The notes beneath the pieces are model-generated. The model was not told the DNA's origin and made no database searches. It saw nothing but the letters and a program-made list of their open reading frames with translations. 38,282 bases of DNA from Lachnospiraceae bacterium. Its GTDB lineage: Bacteria > Bacillota > Clostridia > Lachnospirales > Lachnospiraceae. The first letter of the stretch is position 1. Every line of letters starts with the position of its first letter. The stretch covers positions 1 through 38,282 of the forward strand of contig JAFQOE010000018.1 of NCBI GenBank assembly GCA_017395635.1, written 5' to 3'. This document shows positions 1 to 8,024 of this stretch, piece by piece. The position numbers and the translations under genes are program-made.

Positions 1-37
1 AGATAAAAATTACAAAATGAGAAGTGCAGAGCTGATT

Positions 38-65
38 AAGACCATAGAAATTTCTATGGTCTTTT
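38..65 (+). terminator. Intrinsic terminator of a gene upstream of the window
   Basis: A perfect 13-bp inverted repeat (AAGACCATAGAAA / its complement at 51-63) runs directly into a short T-run. The T-run is on the plus strand, so it most likely ends a plus-strand gene lying before base 1. The opposite strand has no comparable T-tail. Confidence 0.75.
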
Positions 66-166
66 CTCTTGTATAACCTTATTTCTCCAAGAAAGTATAA
101 CTTGGATATTAGTATGTTGATAAGCAATTCGAATTTGATGATTTGGGAAAGGAAGAAATGAATGTT

Positions 167-196
167 TTGAGGTACTAAAAATTTTTAGTACCTCAA
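167..196. repeat. 30-bp perfect palindrome
   Basis: TTGAGGTACTAAAAA (167-181) is followed without a spacer by its exact reverse complement (182-196). It lies about 100 bp past the end of the minus-strand gene at 299-565. It could act as a transcript end for that gene, but neither strand shows a T-tract after the stem, so it is not a standard intrinsic terminator. The rest of 66-298 shows no gene or other structure that I can support. Confidence 0.6.
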
Positions 197-298
197 GAAA
201 CGGAGTGAATAATTTCAAAAAACGTAGAAAAAATATATAAAGGTGTATTGAAAATGACAAAGAATATATTTTTAAGTCTAGAGTGTAAGTTTTTTCAT

Positions 299-565
299 TT
301 AGTGAAAAAATCCCATTAACATATCCACTTTTTGTTGTTCGGCAGGTGACATACCTTCCTTTAGAATACTTACGAGAAGATTGGTCTCTGCCTTGGTAAA
401 GTTGAGATTTCGTTTGGATAATTCTTTGTTGATGGACATGATTTTGGGTAGCATGGATTCGATGGAAGCATTTTGGCTGTTAGATGCGACCTCTTTAATG
501 ATTTGTTGTTTGATTGGGTGTAATTTCTGAAATTCCGGTGTGGAAAGTAATTCTTCGTAGTTCAT
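299..565 (-). CDS. Conserved-looking small protein of unknown function (88 aa)
   Basis: I do not recognise this protein. It is 88 residues, soluble and predicted mostly helical, with no signal peptide, membrane segment or cysteine cluster. Two short helical blocks stand out: one around PIKQQIIKEV near residue 18 and a C-terminal one around MSPAEQQKVDMLMGF. The start is well supported: AGGAGG lies 7 bases before the ATG. It follows the gene at 594-1163 by 28 bp on the same strand, so the two are probably co-transcribed. The MSPxxxxxxxxxxM pattern at its C-terminus loosely recalls a GMSPDLLKTIFSMMD stretch in that neighbour, suggesting both may belong to one helical scaffold type. That resemblance is by eye only. 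Confidence 0.75.
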   Translation of the reverse strand: MNYEELLSTPEFQKLHPIKQQIIKEVASNSQNASIESMLPKIMSINKELSKRNLNFTKAETNLLVSILKEGMSPAEQQKVDMLMGFFH

Positions 566-593
566 GATAAACCTCCTGATATAATTAAGATAT

Positions 594-1163
594 TTATGTG
601 TCTAACTCGCCATTGTAGTTAGCAGCTTGCTCTAAGTCGTATTGTGCAAGTATGTTTTGTATATTTTGTTCAAAGTCATTGGTACAATCACTCGAAAATT
701 GGTGTGTAGGTGAGTTGTTATTGTGATTTGTGTTTTCAGAAGTGTTTGCGGATGTTTGAGATTGCATGTTTTGAAATAGGTTCATCATATTACTAAGATT
801 GTTGGAAGAACAATCATAATTATTGGATGAACCACAAGAATTATCGGTATTGTTAAATAAATCAGAAAACATATTATTGTTGCCGTCCATCATGGAGAAT
901 ATTGTTTTTAATAAATCCGGGGACATACCGGTGAGTGCGCATATCATATCCATTGGATCACTTGTTACGTTATGTAAACCTAGTCGGGTTAGGTTGTCAA
1001 TGGAACGAAAACATTGGATGATAAGCCGAATTTCGCTAAATTTAATAAAAAGAGCTAATGGCAGTTTTAAAGAAGGTTCTACAAATGGAATCAGAACTTC
1101 CAGCATGGAAAGATTTTCATATCCATCGATTGCATTTAATGGGTGACGGTTTTTGAAATCCAT
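594..1163 (-). CDS. Unknown protein with Asn/Ser-rich C-terminal half (189 aa)
   Basis: Unrecognised family. The N-terminal ~85 residues look folded: a hydrophobic helical stretch (LEVLIPFVEPSLKLPLALF, about residues 21-39) and then helices ending in a GMSPDLLKTIFSMMD block. From about residue 94 on, the protein is low-complexity, dominated by Asn, Ser, Thr and Gln with a few Cys, before a short acidic helical tail (about 163-180). The split between an ordered head and an Asn-rich tail suggests a structural or surface-associated role, but nothing shows which. The start ATG has a weak AAGGG 7 bases upstream. It is the first gene of a probable two-gene unit with the 88-aa gene 28 bp downstream, transcribed divergently from glgB. 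Confidence 0.75.
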   Translation of the reverse strand: MDFKNRHPLNAIDGYENLSMLEVLIPFVEPSLKLPLALFIKFSEIRLIIQCFRSIDNLTRLGLHNVTSDPMDMICALTGMSPDLLKTIFSMMDGNNNMFSDLFNNTDNSCGSSNNYDCSSNNLSNMMNLFQNMQSQTSANTSENTNHNNNSPTHQFSSDCTNDFEQNIQNILAQYDLEQAANYNGELDT

Positions 1164-1210
1164 GTAACAACCCTTAGTCTTTTCTGTTTAGTATATGCAT
1201 GAAGTTGACG

Positions 1211-1238
1211 ATTATGAAAGATTTTCTTATAATGACAA
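1211..1238 (-). promoter_or_regulatory. Candidate sigma-A promoter for the 189-aa/88-aa gene pair
   Basis: Read on the minus strand: TTGTCA (plus 1233-1238), 16-bp spacer, CATAAT (plus 1211-1216), about 50 bp before the start codon of the 189-aa gene. The boxes are near consensus but this is motif evidence only. Confidence 0.45.
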
Positions 1239-1328
1239 GGTATCGTTGGTAAAAAATAGTGTAAAATAGAAGTATAATACATTCGTATACATAGAGTGTG
1301 ATTAGTTTGATGAAATTAGGTGATAGAC

Positions 1329-3140
1329 ATGAATTTACAAGAGTATTATAACGGGAATGAATGGTTTGCATATAAATATTTTGGTGCGCATGTAGAAAAT
1401 GAGGGAGTGCGCTTCACTGTCTATGCGCCGAAAGCGAAGAAGGTTACTTTAATTGGAGAGTTTAGTTGTTGGCATGACTTGGAAATGACCAATACCGGCA
1501 GAGGTGGAGTATATAGCATTTTGGTTGCAAATGCGAAGGTTGGTCAGATGTATAAGTATCGGATTTATCATCATGACGGAACAAGAACGGATAAAGCAGA
1601 CCCGTATGGTTTTGGAATGGAGCTTCGCCCATGTTCAGCATCTATCATTCGAGATATGAGTGCTTATCATTTTACCGATGGTGTCTGGATGGAGCAGCGG
1701 GATAAGAATTATAATCAACCGATGCATATATATGAATTGCATTTTGGATCTTGGCGTGCAAATGGTGATAGATGGTATCGTTACGAAGAACTGGCAGAGG
1801 TGTTGATTCCTTATCTGAAAGAAATGGGTTATACCCATGTTGAGATTATGCCCCTTTCGGAACATCCCTTAGATCAGTCATGGGGTTATCAAAGTACCGG
1901 TTTCTTTGCACCGACCGCCAGATATGGTGATTGTGATGGTTTGAAAGAATTTATCAATCGGTGTCATATGGCAGGGATTGGCGTATTGCTTGACTTTGTA
2001 ATGGTTCATTTTGCGGTGGATGATTATGGATTGGGATACTTTGACGGTTCACCTTTGTATGAGATTCCCTTTGAGGATAGCAAGAGAAGTGAATGGGGGT
2101 CTTACCAGTTTGGTCATGGAAAACCTGAAGTAGCAAGTTTCTTGAAGTCTTGTGCTAATTACTGGCTTGCGGAATATCATTTTGATGGACTTCGAATGGA
2201 TGCGATTTCGAATATGATTTATTGGAAAGGGCGACAGGATTATGGAGTCAATAATGAAGCACTTTATTTCGTACAAGCGCTGAATGAAGGTTTGCATCAT
2301 CTTCATCCGACGGCAATGTTGGTAGCGGAAGATTCTACCAGCTTTTTGAAAGTGACAGCACCCGTAGCTTATGGTGGTCTGGGTTTTGATTACAAATGGG
2401 ATCTTGGATGGATGCATGATACGCTACAGTTTTTTGGGTATGCACCTGATGTAAGAAAAGGACATTATCAGGATATTTTATTTTCTATGCATTATTTTTA
2501 TAGTGAATTGTACCTGTTGGCGCTTTCGCATGACGAGGTGGTGCACGGAAAGAAGACAATTTTGGACAAAATGCATGGTACCTATGAAGAGAAGTTTGCT
2601 CAGTGCAGAGCAATGTTTTTGTATATGATGACACATCCGGGAAAAAAGCTGAATTTCATGGGTAATGAGATTGGACAGTTCCGTGAATGGGCAGAATATC
2701 GCCCGCAGGACTTTGATGTGTTAGAGCAATTTCCGATGCATACAATGTTCAAACGCTTCTTTAGGGATTTGAATCGAGTATATATGTCACATGTGGCATT
2801 ATATAATGAGGAATATAATCGTGATTGCTTTCAATATGTGATAGCAGATAAACCACAGGATTTGGTGTATGCATATACGCGAAGTGCAGGCGGAGAACAA
2901 ATGTTAGCAGTCTTTAACTTTAGTAATGAAAAGTTTTATAATTATGAAGTGCGTTTATCTGGAAATCATATGTTAAAAGAGCTGGTGAATAGTGCTTCTG
3001 ACATATATGGTGGAAATGCTAGTCATAGTGGGACACAAGGAAGTGGTCAATTTGCAGGTGGCTTGGAGATTCCGGTAAGAAACGGATATTGCCAGATGGA
3101 TTTGGAGGCATATTCCGGAAGGTTGTTTCAAGTGCTATAA
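1329..3140 (+). CDS. glgB: 1,4-alpha-glucan branching enzyme (GH13)
   Basis: Cytoplasmic enzyme that cuts alpha-1,4-glucan and re-attaches the piece by an alpha-1,6 bond, making branches in glycogen. An N-terminal CBM48-like beta domain (about residues 12-110) precedes the GH13 barrel. Conserved regions are visible: LLDFVMVHF near 220, FDGLRMDA with nucleophile D291, LVAED with acid/base E334, and LSHDEVVHG with H401-D402. The HDE and GLRMDAxSNMIYW signatures favour branching enzyme over amylase. Length of 603 aa is normal. ATG 1329 is chosen because AGGTGA sits 5 bases upstream; an in-frame GTG at 1320 overlaps that site. No other glycogen gene is adjacent, so here it is a stand-alone glg gene. 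It is followed 107 bp later by a PAP2 phosphatase. Confidence 0.95.
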   Translation: MNLQEYYNGNEWFAYKYFGAHVENEGVRFTVYAPKAKKVTLIGEFSCWHDLEMTNTGRGGVYSILVANAKVGQMYKYRIYHHDGTRTDKADPYGFGMELRPCSASIIRDMSAYHFTDGVWMEQRDKNYNQPMHIYELHFGSWRANGDRWYRYEELAEVLIPYLKEMGYTHVEIMPLSEHPLDQSWGYQSTGFFAPTARYGDCDGLKEFINRCHMAGIGVLLDFVMVHFAVDDYGLGYFDGSPLYEIPFEDSKRSEWGSYQFGHGKPEVASFLKSCANYWLAEYHFDGLRMDAISNMIYWKGRQDYGVNNEALYFVQALNEGLHHLHPTAMLVAEDSTSFLKVTAPVAYGGLGFDYKWDLGWMHDTLQFFGYAPDVRKGHYQDILFSMHYFYSELYLLALSHDEVVHGKKTILDKMHGTYEEKFAQCRAMFLYMMTHPGKKLNFMGNEIGQFREWAEYRPQDFDVLEQFPMHTMFKRFFRDLNRVYMSHVALYNEEYNRDCFQYVIADKPQDLVYAYTRSAGGEQMLAVFNFSNEKFYNYEVRLSGNHMLKELVNSASDIYGGNASHSGTQGSGQFAGGLEIPVRNGYCQMDLEAYSGRLFQVL

Positions 3141-3247
3141 AGGATGTTTTATAAACGGATAAATGCTGACCTGGAGTGGGTGTTATGTTGACTCAAAGGG
3201 CGTAGCATTGTATTCGTTGATAGAGGAATTAGAAAAGAGGATAGATT

Positions 3248-3805
3248 ATGTTAAGTGATTGGATTGTGGAAATCGACTTGAATGTGTTGAATTGGATTCA
3301 AGAGAATTTGAAAAGTGATGTGCTGGATAGGATTGTTCCCATCATTACTTTTTTGGGCGATAAAGGGTTGATATATATTCTTATTGCTGTAATATTATTA
3401 ACAATTCCAAAGACTCGTATGTGGGGGACAAAGGTTGCTACCAGTTTGATACTAGGTATTGTGTTTGGGAATATGTTGATAAAAAATGTAGTGGCTCGAA
3501 TTCGACCATATGATGTAGTAGATAATATTACCTTGCTTGTAGATAAGCTAAGTGATTATTCGTTTCCGTCCGGTCATACTCTTGCAGCTTTTGAATTATT
3601 AGCAGTAGTTTGCTATATGCCGATTAAAAAAGTTTATAAAGTACTGGTAGGATGTTTTGCGTTTGCAATGGCGTTTTCCAGACTCTATTTATATGTACAT
3701 TATCCGACAGATGTGTTTGGAGGTATGGTTCTTGGTACGCTGTTTGGAATTATGGGAGTGCGTATTGTAGATATGATTTATGAGGAAAGAAAAGCGAAGA
3801 AGTAA
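3248..3805 (+). CDS. PAP2-family membrane phosphatase
   Basis: Integral membrane phosphatase of the PAP2/acid-phosphatase superfamily. It likely acts on a lipid phosphate such as phosphatidic acid, phosphatidylglycerol phosphate or undecaprenyl pyrophosphate. The three-part active site is intact: K79-x6-R86-P87, P107-S-G-H110, and S144-R-x5-H151-x3-D155. Several hydrophobic helices surround these motifs, with a short basic C-terminal tail. 185 aa is typical of the small bacterial form. The start ATG has GAGG 7 bases upstream. Substrate cannot be told from sequence. No signal peptide or extra domain. The gene ends just before a strong terminator that separates it from the convergent aminotransferase gene. 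Confidence 0.9.
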   Translation: MLSDWIVEIDLNVLNWIQENLKSDVLDRIVPIITFLGDKGLIYILIAVILLTIPKTRMWGTKVATSLILGIVFGNMLIKNVVARIRPYDVVDNITLLVDKLSDYSFPSGHTLAAFELLAVVCYMPIKKVYKVLVGCFAFAMAFSRLYLYVHYPTDVFGGMVLGTLFGIMGVRIVDMIYEERKAKK

Positions 3806-3825
3806 CGCACAAGCTTATTAGAACT

Positions 3826-3874
3826 AAAAATGAGAACATATTCAAAGTGAAGTGAATATGTTCTCATTTTTTTC
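3826..3874. terminator. Strong, probably bidirectional intrinsic terminator
   Basis: An 18-bp perfect stem (3826-3843 with 3854-3871), 10-nt loop, A-run before and T-run after. It ends the PAP2 transcript. The A/T symmetry means it could also stop minus-strand transcripts that run through the R3 element. Confidence 0.9.
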
Positions 3875-3893
3875 TTATTGTTTATTTAGGTGA

Positions 3894-4086
3894 TTGCGAA
3901 ACTCTCAAAAACTGTTATTTGCTTGTGAAAGTTTAACAAGTACCATAAGCAGGTGCTTCACAATCCGTCGGTACTTAGTGAGACATTGTCGAACTTAGTA
4001 CCGTTACGCATTGTGGCAAGTGCAAACGTCCTGCGTTGGTATGTTAAACTTGCACAAGCATTACAATACAAACTGGAGTTTCGCAA
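3894..4086. repeat. R3 element: ~190-bp nested inverted repeat (full copy)
   Basis: The whole space between the PAP2 terminator and the end of alaA folds into one long imperfect hairpin. The outer arm TTGCGAAACTC (3894-3904) pairs with 4076-4086. A 17-nt arm at 3921-3937 pairs with 4043-4059 with one mismatch. GCAGG (3949-3953) pairs with CCTGC (4029-4033). An inner arm at about 3953-3974 pairs with about 3998-4023. It encodes no protein. A partial relative lies at 11028-11097. This looks like a small non-autonomous palindromic repeat, but I see no target duplication. Confidence 0.7.
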
Positions 4087-4093
4087 CTAACGG

Positions 4094-5308
4094 TTATTGT
4101 CTATAATGTGCTAAGAAATCACTCAAACGTTCAGTTGCAACTTTCAAATCCTCTAATCTAGGCAAGTACACAATACGGAAGTGATCTGGTGAGTGCCAGT
4201 TAAATCCGGTTCCCTGTACAATCAGTACATGTTTTTCACGCAAGAAGTCTAAAGCGAATTTCTCATCGTTGGTGATGTTGAATTTCTTTACATCTAACTT
4301 AGGAAAGATGTAAAATGCAGCATCCGGTTTGGTTGCGCTGACACCCGGGATATCATTTAATGCCTTGTATATGTATTCGCGTTGTTCGTAAATTCTTCCA
4401 CCTGGAAGCAACAATTCATCTGCACTCTGTGTTCCACCTAAAGCAGTCTGAATAATGGACTGGGCAGGAACGTTGGAACAAAGTCGCATAGAGGATAGCA
4501 TGTTAAGTCCTTCAATGTAACCTTTGCAACGTGACTTGTCACCACTTAGACTCATCCAGCCACTTCTAAAACCTGCGATACGGTGGGATTTGGAAAGTCC
4601 GTTAAATGTTACGCACATTAAGTCTGGTGCGAGAGAAGCGATGGAAATGTGTTTTTTTCCATCCATCACTAAACGGTCGTAGATTTCATCAGAAAAAATA
4701 ATTAATTCATATTTTCGTGCAAGGTTAACGATATCTTCTAACACTTCTTTTGGGTAGAGCGCACCGGTTGGATTATTAGGGTTAATGATAACAATACCTT
4801 TGGTACGATCTGTAATCTTGCTTTCCATATCCTTGATATCTGGATACCAGTTTGCCTGCTCATCACAGATATAGTGTACCGGTTTACCACCTGCAAGGTT
4901 AGCAGCAGCAGTCCACAATGGATAGTCAGGTGCTGGAACTAGGATTTCGTCTCCGTCATCAAGAAGTCCCTGCATACTCATGGTAATTAATTCGGATGCA
5001 CCATTGCCTGTATAGATATCATTGATTCCGACATTTGGAATCTTTTTTAATTGACAATATTGCATAATTGCTTTTCTGGCAGCAAAGATTCCTTTGGAAT
5101 CCGAGTAGCCTTGAGAGTCCAATAGGTTATACTGGATATCTTGAATGATTTCATTTGGTGCGTTGAATCCAAATGGATATGGATTACCTATATTTAACTT
5201 CAAGATATCAATATTATTATCTATCATGCGGTTTGCTTCTTCTACAACGGGACCGCGAACGTCATAACATACATTATCTAATTTGTGTGATTTCTCAAAT
5301 AGTCTCAT
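4094..5308 (-). CDS. alaA: Alanine-type aminotransferase (PLP, fold type I; AlaA-like)
   Basis: Cytoplasmic PLP enzyme, closely similar along its length (404 aa) to Escherichia coli AlaA, which makes alanine from pyruvate using glutamate as amino donor. Recognisable blocks: KLDNVCYDVRGPV at 9-21, LNIGNPYPFGF at 38-48, NPNNPTGA with N178, SDEIYD with D207 and Y210, PLP lysine K240 in FNGLSKSHRIAGFRSGW, and SSMRLCSNVPAQ. These blocks are more specific than a generic aspB call. It is monocistronic, convergent with PAP2 and divergent from the GntR/ABC operon. A TATAAT-like -10 box lies at about 5391-5396 on the minus strand, without a clear -35. Substrate specificity (alanine versus aspartate) is inferred from similarity. 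Confidence 0.88.
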   Translation of the reverse strand: MRLFEKSHKLDNVCYDVRGPVVEEANRMIDNNIDILKLNIGNPYPFGFNAPNEIIQDIQYNLLDSQGYSDSKGIFAARKAIMQYCQLKKIPNVGINDIYTGNGASELITMSMQGLLDDGDEILVPAPDYPLWTAAANLAGGKPVHYICDEQANWYPDIKDMESKITDRTKGIVIINPNNPTGALYPKEVLEDIVNLARKYELIIFSDEIYDRLVMDGKKHISIASLAPDLMCVTFNGLSKSHRIAGFRSGWMSLSGDKSRCKGYIEGLNMLSSMRLCSNVPAQSIIQTALGGTQSADELLLPGGRIYEQREYIYKALNDIPGVSATKPDAAFYIFPKLDVKKFNITNDEKFALDFLREKHVLIVQGTGFNWHSPDHFRIVYLPRLEDLKVATERLSDFLAHYRQ

Positions 5309-5521
5309 TTTGTTTCACCTCGAAAAAATTAGTGGTTGCATATTAACAACATGGAACAATATTCCAATTGTAAAAGGACAACCAAAAAACATTATAGTCT
5401 TTTTTTCTTTTTTTGTATATGGTTCAAATGATATTTTGTGAAAAATAATGATAGGTAAACATCTAATTCACATTATCATGTTTTTATGAGTTCGGTGTTT
5501 TTAAGGAACAGACAAAACATA

Positions 5522-5550
5522 TTGACAACAAGAATACAGTGTGTTATAAC
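5522..5550 (+). promoter_or_regulatory. Sigma-A promoter of the GntR/ABC operon
   Basis: Consensus TTGACA (5522-5527), 17-bp spacer, TATAAC (5545-5550). The ribosome binding site GGAAGGAGG and ATG 5599 follow after about 40 bases. The -10 box overlaps the left edge of the palindrome at 5548-5574, so a bound regulator would block this promoter. Confidence 0.8.
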
Positions 5551-5574
5551 TGTACCATAACGAATGGTACAGTT
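5548..5574. promoter_or_regulatory. Operator palindrome, probable GntR/YtrA binding site
   Basis: AACTGTACCAT (5548-5558), 5-base spacer, ATGGTACAGTT (5564-5574): perfect 11-bp arms covering the -10 edge and the likely transcription start. Its position directly in front of a YtrA-type regulator suggests autoregulation, as in the B. subtilis ytr operon. The binding itself is inferred. Confidence 0.75.
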
Positions 5575-5598
5575 GATACAGTGGGAAGGAGGAGTTTG

Positions 5599-5979
5599 AT
5601 GATTTTATTGGATTATAAGAGTAGTAAACCGATTTATGAGCAGATTATTGAACAGATTAAGTTGAATGTAATGAAACAATATTTGAAACCTGGTGATGCA
5701 ATTCCGTCGGTTCGAAAGTTGGCTTTGGAGTTAGAGATTACTCCGGGAACAGTTGCGAAAGCCTATCAGGAATTGGAACGTCAGCAGATTATTGAAACAA
5801 TACGAGGTAAGGGAACATTTATTGCAGGTGAGATTGAACTGAAGCCGGATGAGAAGAAGGTATTAGAAATAAAGAAACGCTTACAGACGGAATTGATGGA
5901 ATTGAAGATGATGGGATACAGCAAGAATATGGTTGTGGATTTAGTTGTGGGGATATATGAGGAGATGTGCGTATGTTAG
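5599..5979 (+). CDS. GntR-family regulator, YtrA subfamily
   Basis: Short transcription factor (126 aa) with an N-terminal winged helix of the GntR type: YEQIIEQIKLNVMKQYLKPGDAIPS leads into SVRKLALELEITPGTVAKAYQELE, the helix-turn-helix, and then the wing GKGTFIA. The C-terminal tail is only about 50 residues and helical, too short for a FadR, HutC or MocR effector domain; this is the YtrA pattern. YtrA members usually repress ABC transporter operons they belong to and respond to cell-envelope-active compounds. ATG 5599 is chosen because GGAAGGAGG precedes it; an upstream in-frame extension would run through the operator. It overlaps the ATPase gene by 7 bases, indicating coupling. Confidence 0.9.
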   Translation: MILLDYKSSKPIYEQIIEQIKLNVMKQYLKPGDAIPSVRKLALELEITPGTVAKAYQELERQQIIETIRGKGTFIAGEIELKPDEKKVLEIKKRLQTELMELKMMGYSKNMVVDLVVGIYEEMCVC

Positions 5980-6851
5980 AAGTAAAGAATATATACAAAA
6001 GTTATAATAAGAATCAGGTGGTAAAGGATGTTAGTTTGACGGTAATGCCTGGTGAAATTCATGGATTGATTGGAGAGAATAGTGCGGGCAAAACTACATT
6101 GATTAAATGTGTAACAGGCATATATAAAGCGGATAAGGGCGATGTATTATATGATGAAAAACCTGTTTATGACAATCCGGAAGTGAAGGAAAAGATTGGA
6201 TATGTAGCAGATTATAATGAGTATATTAAATACTATACTATTTCACAAATGGTACATATGTATGAAAAGTTTTATCCGGCCTTCAATAAGGAGAAATTTA
6301 ACGATTTTAATCAGATATTTAAATTGCCGGTGGATAAGAGAATTATGACTCTTTCTAAGGGGCAGAAGATGCGCTTGGCATTTATGTTAGAGACTGCAAA
6401 AGAGCCGGATTATTTGATTTTGGATGAACCGACATCAGGTTTAGATCCGGTGGCAAAGGCAAAGTTTTTTGAATTGCTAATCAATGAAGTAGAGCAAAGA
6501 GAAATCGGTGTATTGATTAGTTCCCACCACTTAGACGGCTTGGAGAAAATATGTGATTCTGTGACTATGATGCACGAAGGTGTGGTGGAGCGTCAGATGT
6601 CTATGGAGGATATGAAGAGTGAGCTTGTGAAGCTGAATGTAGTATTTGAAGGTGGTGCAGGTAAAGCGGTATATGATTTGCCACAGATTCTTCGTATCAG
6701 CAATGTAGGAAGCATTTACACTATGGTAGTGAAGGAATATGATGAATCCTTTGATAAGAAGCTTCGTGAATTAGGAGCAAGCTTAGTGGAGCCGGTTGAT
6801 ATTTCGTTGGAAGAGTTGTTTGTAGTACTGGAGGAAGCAAAGGAAGATTAG
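5973..6851 (+). CDS. ABC transporter ATP-binding protein
   Basis: Cytoplasmic ATPase subunit of the operon's ABC system. Walker A is GENSAGKT (34-41), with a less usual Ser in place of the common Gly. The signature is LSKGQ, Walker B is YLILDEP, and the H-loop is in SSHHLDGLEK. The C-terminal 80 residues form a small accessory region typical of drug/peptide exporter ATPases such as YtrB or CcmA-like proteins. Start: AGGAGA lies 7 bases before ATG 5973; the GTG two codons earlier is too close to it. It is translationally coupled to the GntR gene and followed by two membrane subunits. The exported substrate is unknown; the YtrA link suggests defence against, or export of, an envelope-active compound. 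Confidence 0.92.
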   Translation: MLEVKNIYKSYNKNQVVKDVSLTVMPGEIHGLIGENSAGKTTLIKCVTGIYKADKGDVLYDEKPVYDNPEVKEKIGYVADYNEYIKYYTISQMVHMYEKFYPAFNKEKFNDFNQIFKLPVDKRIMTLSKGQKMRLAFMLETAKEPDYLILDEPTSGLDPVAKAKFFELLINEVEQREIGVLISSHHLDGLEKICDSVTMMHEGVVERQMSMEDMKSELVKLNVVFEGGAGKAVYDLPQILRISNVGSIYTMVVKEYDESFDKKLRELGASLVEPVDISLEELFVVLEEAKED

Positions 6852-6862
6852 GAGGGGTGAGA

Positions 6863-8023
6863 ATGAATAGTTTTGGACGTTTGCTGGCAGTATCCCGACG
6901 TTTCTATCTTTGTACATTGGCAATTATAGTGGTGTTTGTTTTGATAGATTGTATGTTGCTTTGTAATGACCGAGAAGTTTGTTTGACAAAATCAGAAGTG
7001 AAACAAATGGTACAAACCAACTTGACGGAAGAAAATGGTGTTTATCTTGTTGAAAATCACTATTTATCTTTTGAGGATATTGCTAAGGAAAGAGGAACGG
7101 AGCTGTTTGGTTTGTTTGTGGTTATGCTAGGCGTAATGAGTTTGCTTTTTGCAAGAGAAATTGCTTTTGCGGATACGCGTACACAAGAATTTCGCTGTAT
7201 GTGGCCAATTAAGAATTGGGTTCGGGAACTCTATGATTATGTTGCGATGTTGCTGGTTATTGTGTTGGGTTTGATTTTAGAAATAGTAATTTTGTTACTG
7301 ATACAGATTCGGTATAACGGTTTGGTTATAGAAGTATTGGTGGAACAGGGGCTTACATCGAAGGTAACAGATATGATGGCTGCTAGTAATCAGCATTTTT
7401 TGCTAGGTATGGCTTGTTATTTGATTGCAATTGTTACTTCTTATACATGGATTAGTCTTGGTATGAGTTTGGCAAAGAATTCAATTGTGGGAGCAATCGT
7501 ATCGGTGATAGTGAAAGGATTGGTACAATTGGTGTGGGATTGGTTTTCGTGGAGTGTAATACTAGACTATACAAGTAGTCTGGATTCTACACAGTTGGAT
7601 TATTATAATGTCTTTGCTAATTTTGTAGTAGATATCGGAGATTGTTTATTAATAAATGGGTATTTTTTCGATGGAATGGATGTAAAAAACGGAAGTGTAT
7701 ATGGTTTAGGAAATGTATTTACTGTTTTTCATTGGATGATTGCACAAGCATTATTCTGTCTATTATTTATAATAGGTTTGATTATTTCTGCGAAGAGAAA
7801 AGATTTGGCAAAGGGGACAATGTTATATTTCCCAATGCTTGGTTACCCATTGGGACTCATGGTAGGTATTGGGGTTTTTGTGATTTGTTATGACTGGTTG
7901 TATTGGATTTATGATTTTGAAGTGATTGTATCAGTGGTGCTTAGTTTGAGTGCGGCAATCGGTACTTTCTTGTTATGTCGACCGGTTTCGAAAAGTAAGC
8001 CCTTGTGTCTGGAGGTGAAATAA
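6863..8023 (+). CDS. ABC transporter membrane protein, first of two
   Basis: Multi-pass membrane protein (386 aa) with a hydrophobic helix near the N-terminus (about residues 12-32), a soluble loop to about residue 78, and then roughly six to seven more segments. I recognise no finer family; the layout matches ABC-2-like permeases encoded after YtrA-type regulators. The motif FADTRTQEFRCMWPIKNWVRELYDY in the first cytosolic loop resembles the coupling region of such permeases. ATG 6863 is preferred over GTG 6857, which lies inside the GGAGGGG ribosome binding site. One base separates its stop from the next start. Confidence 0.78.
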   Translation: MNSFGRLLAVSRRFYLCTLAIIVVFVLIDCMLLCNDREVCLTKSEVKQMVQTNLTEENGVYLVENHYLSFEDIAKERGTELFGLFVVMLGVMSLLFAREIAFADTRTQEFRCMWPIKNWVRELYDYVAMLLVIVLGLILEIVILLLIQIRYNGLVIEVLVEQGLTSKVTDMMAASNQHFLLGMACYLIAIVTSYTWISLGMSLAKNSIVGAIVSVIVKGLVQLVWDWFSWSVILDYTSSLDSTQLDYYNVFANFVVDIGDCLLINGYFFDGMDVKNGSVYGLGNVFTVFHWMIAQALFCLLFIIGLIISAKRKDLAKGTMLYFPMLGYPLGLMVGIGVFVICYDWLYWIYDFEVIVSVVLSLSAAIGTFLLCRPVSKSKPLCLEVK

Positions 8024-8024
8024 T

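Noticed and set aside
823-1146. 107-aa plus-strand frame opposite the 189-aa gene
   Set aside because: No ribosome binding site; it is the antisense shadow of a better supported minus-strand gene.
3894-4086. Insertion-sequence remnant with transposase
   Set aside because: No transposase fragment in any frame and no target-site duplication; only nested inverted repeats.
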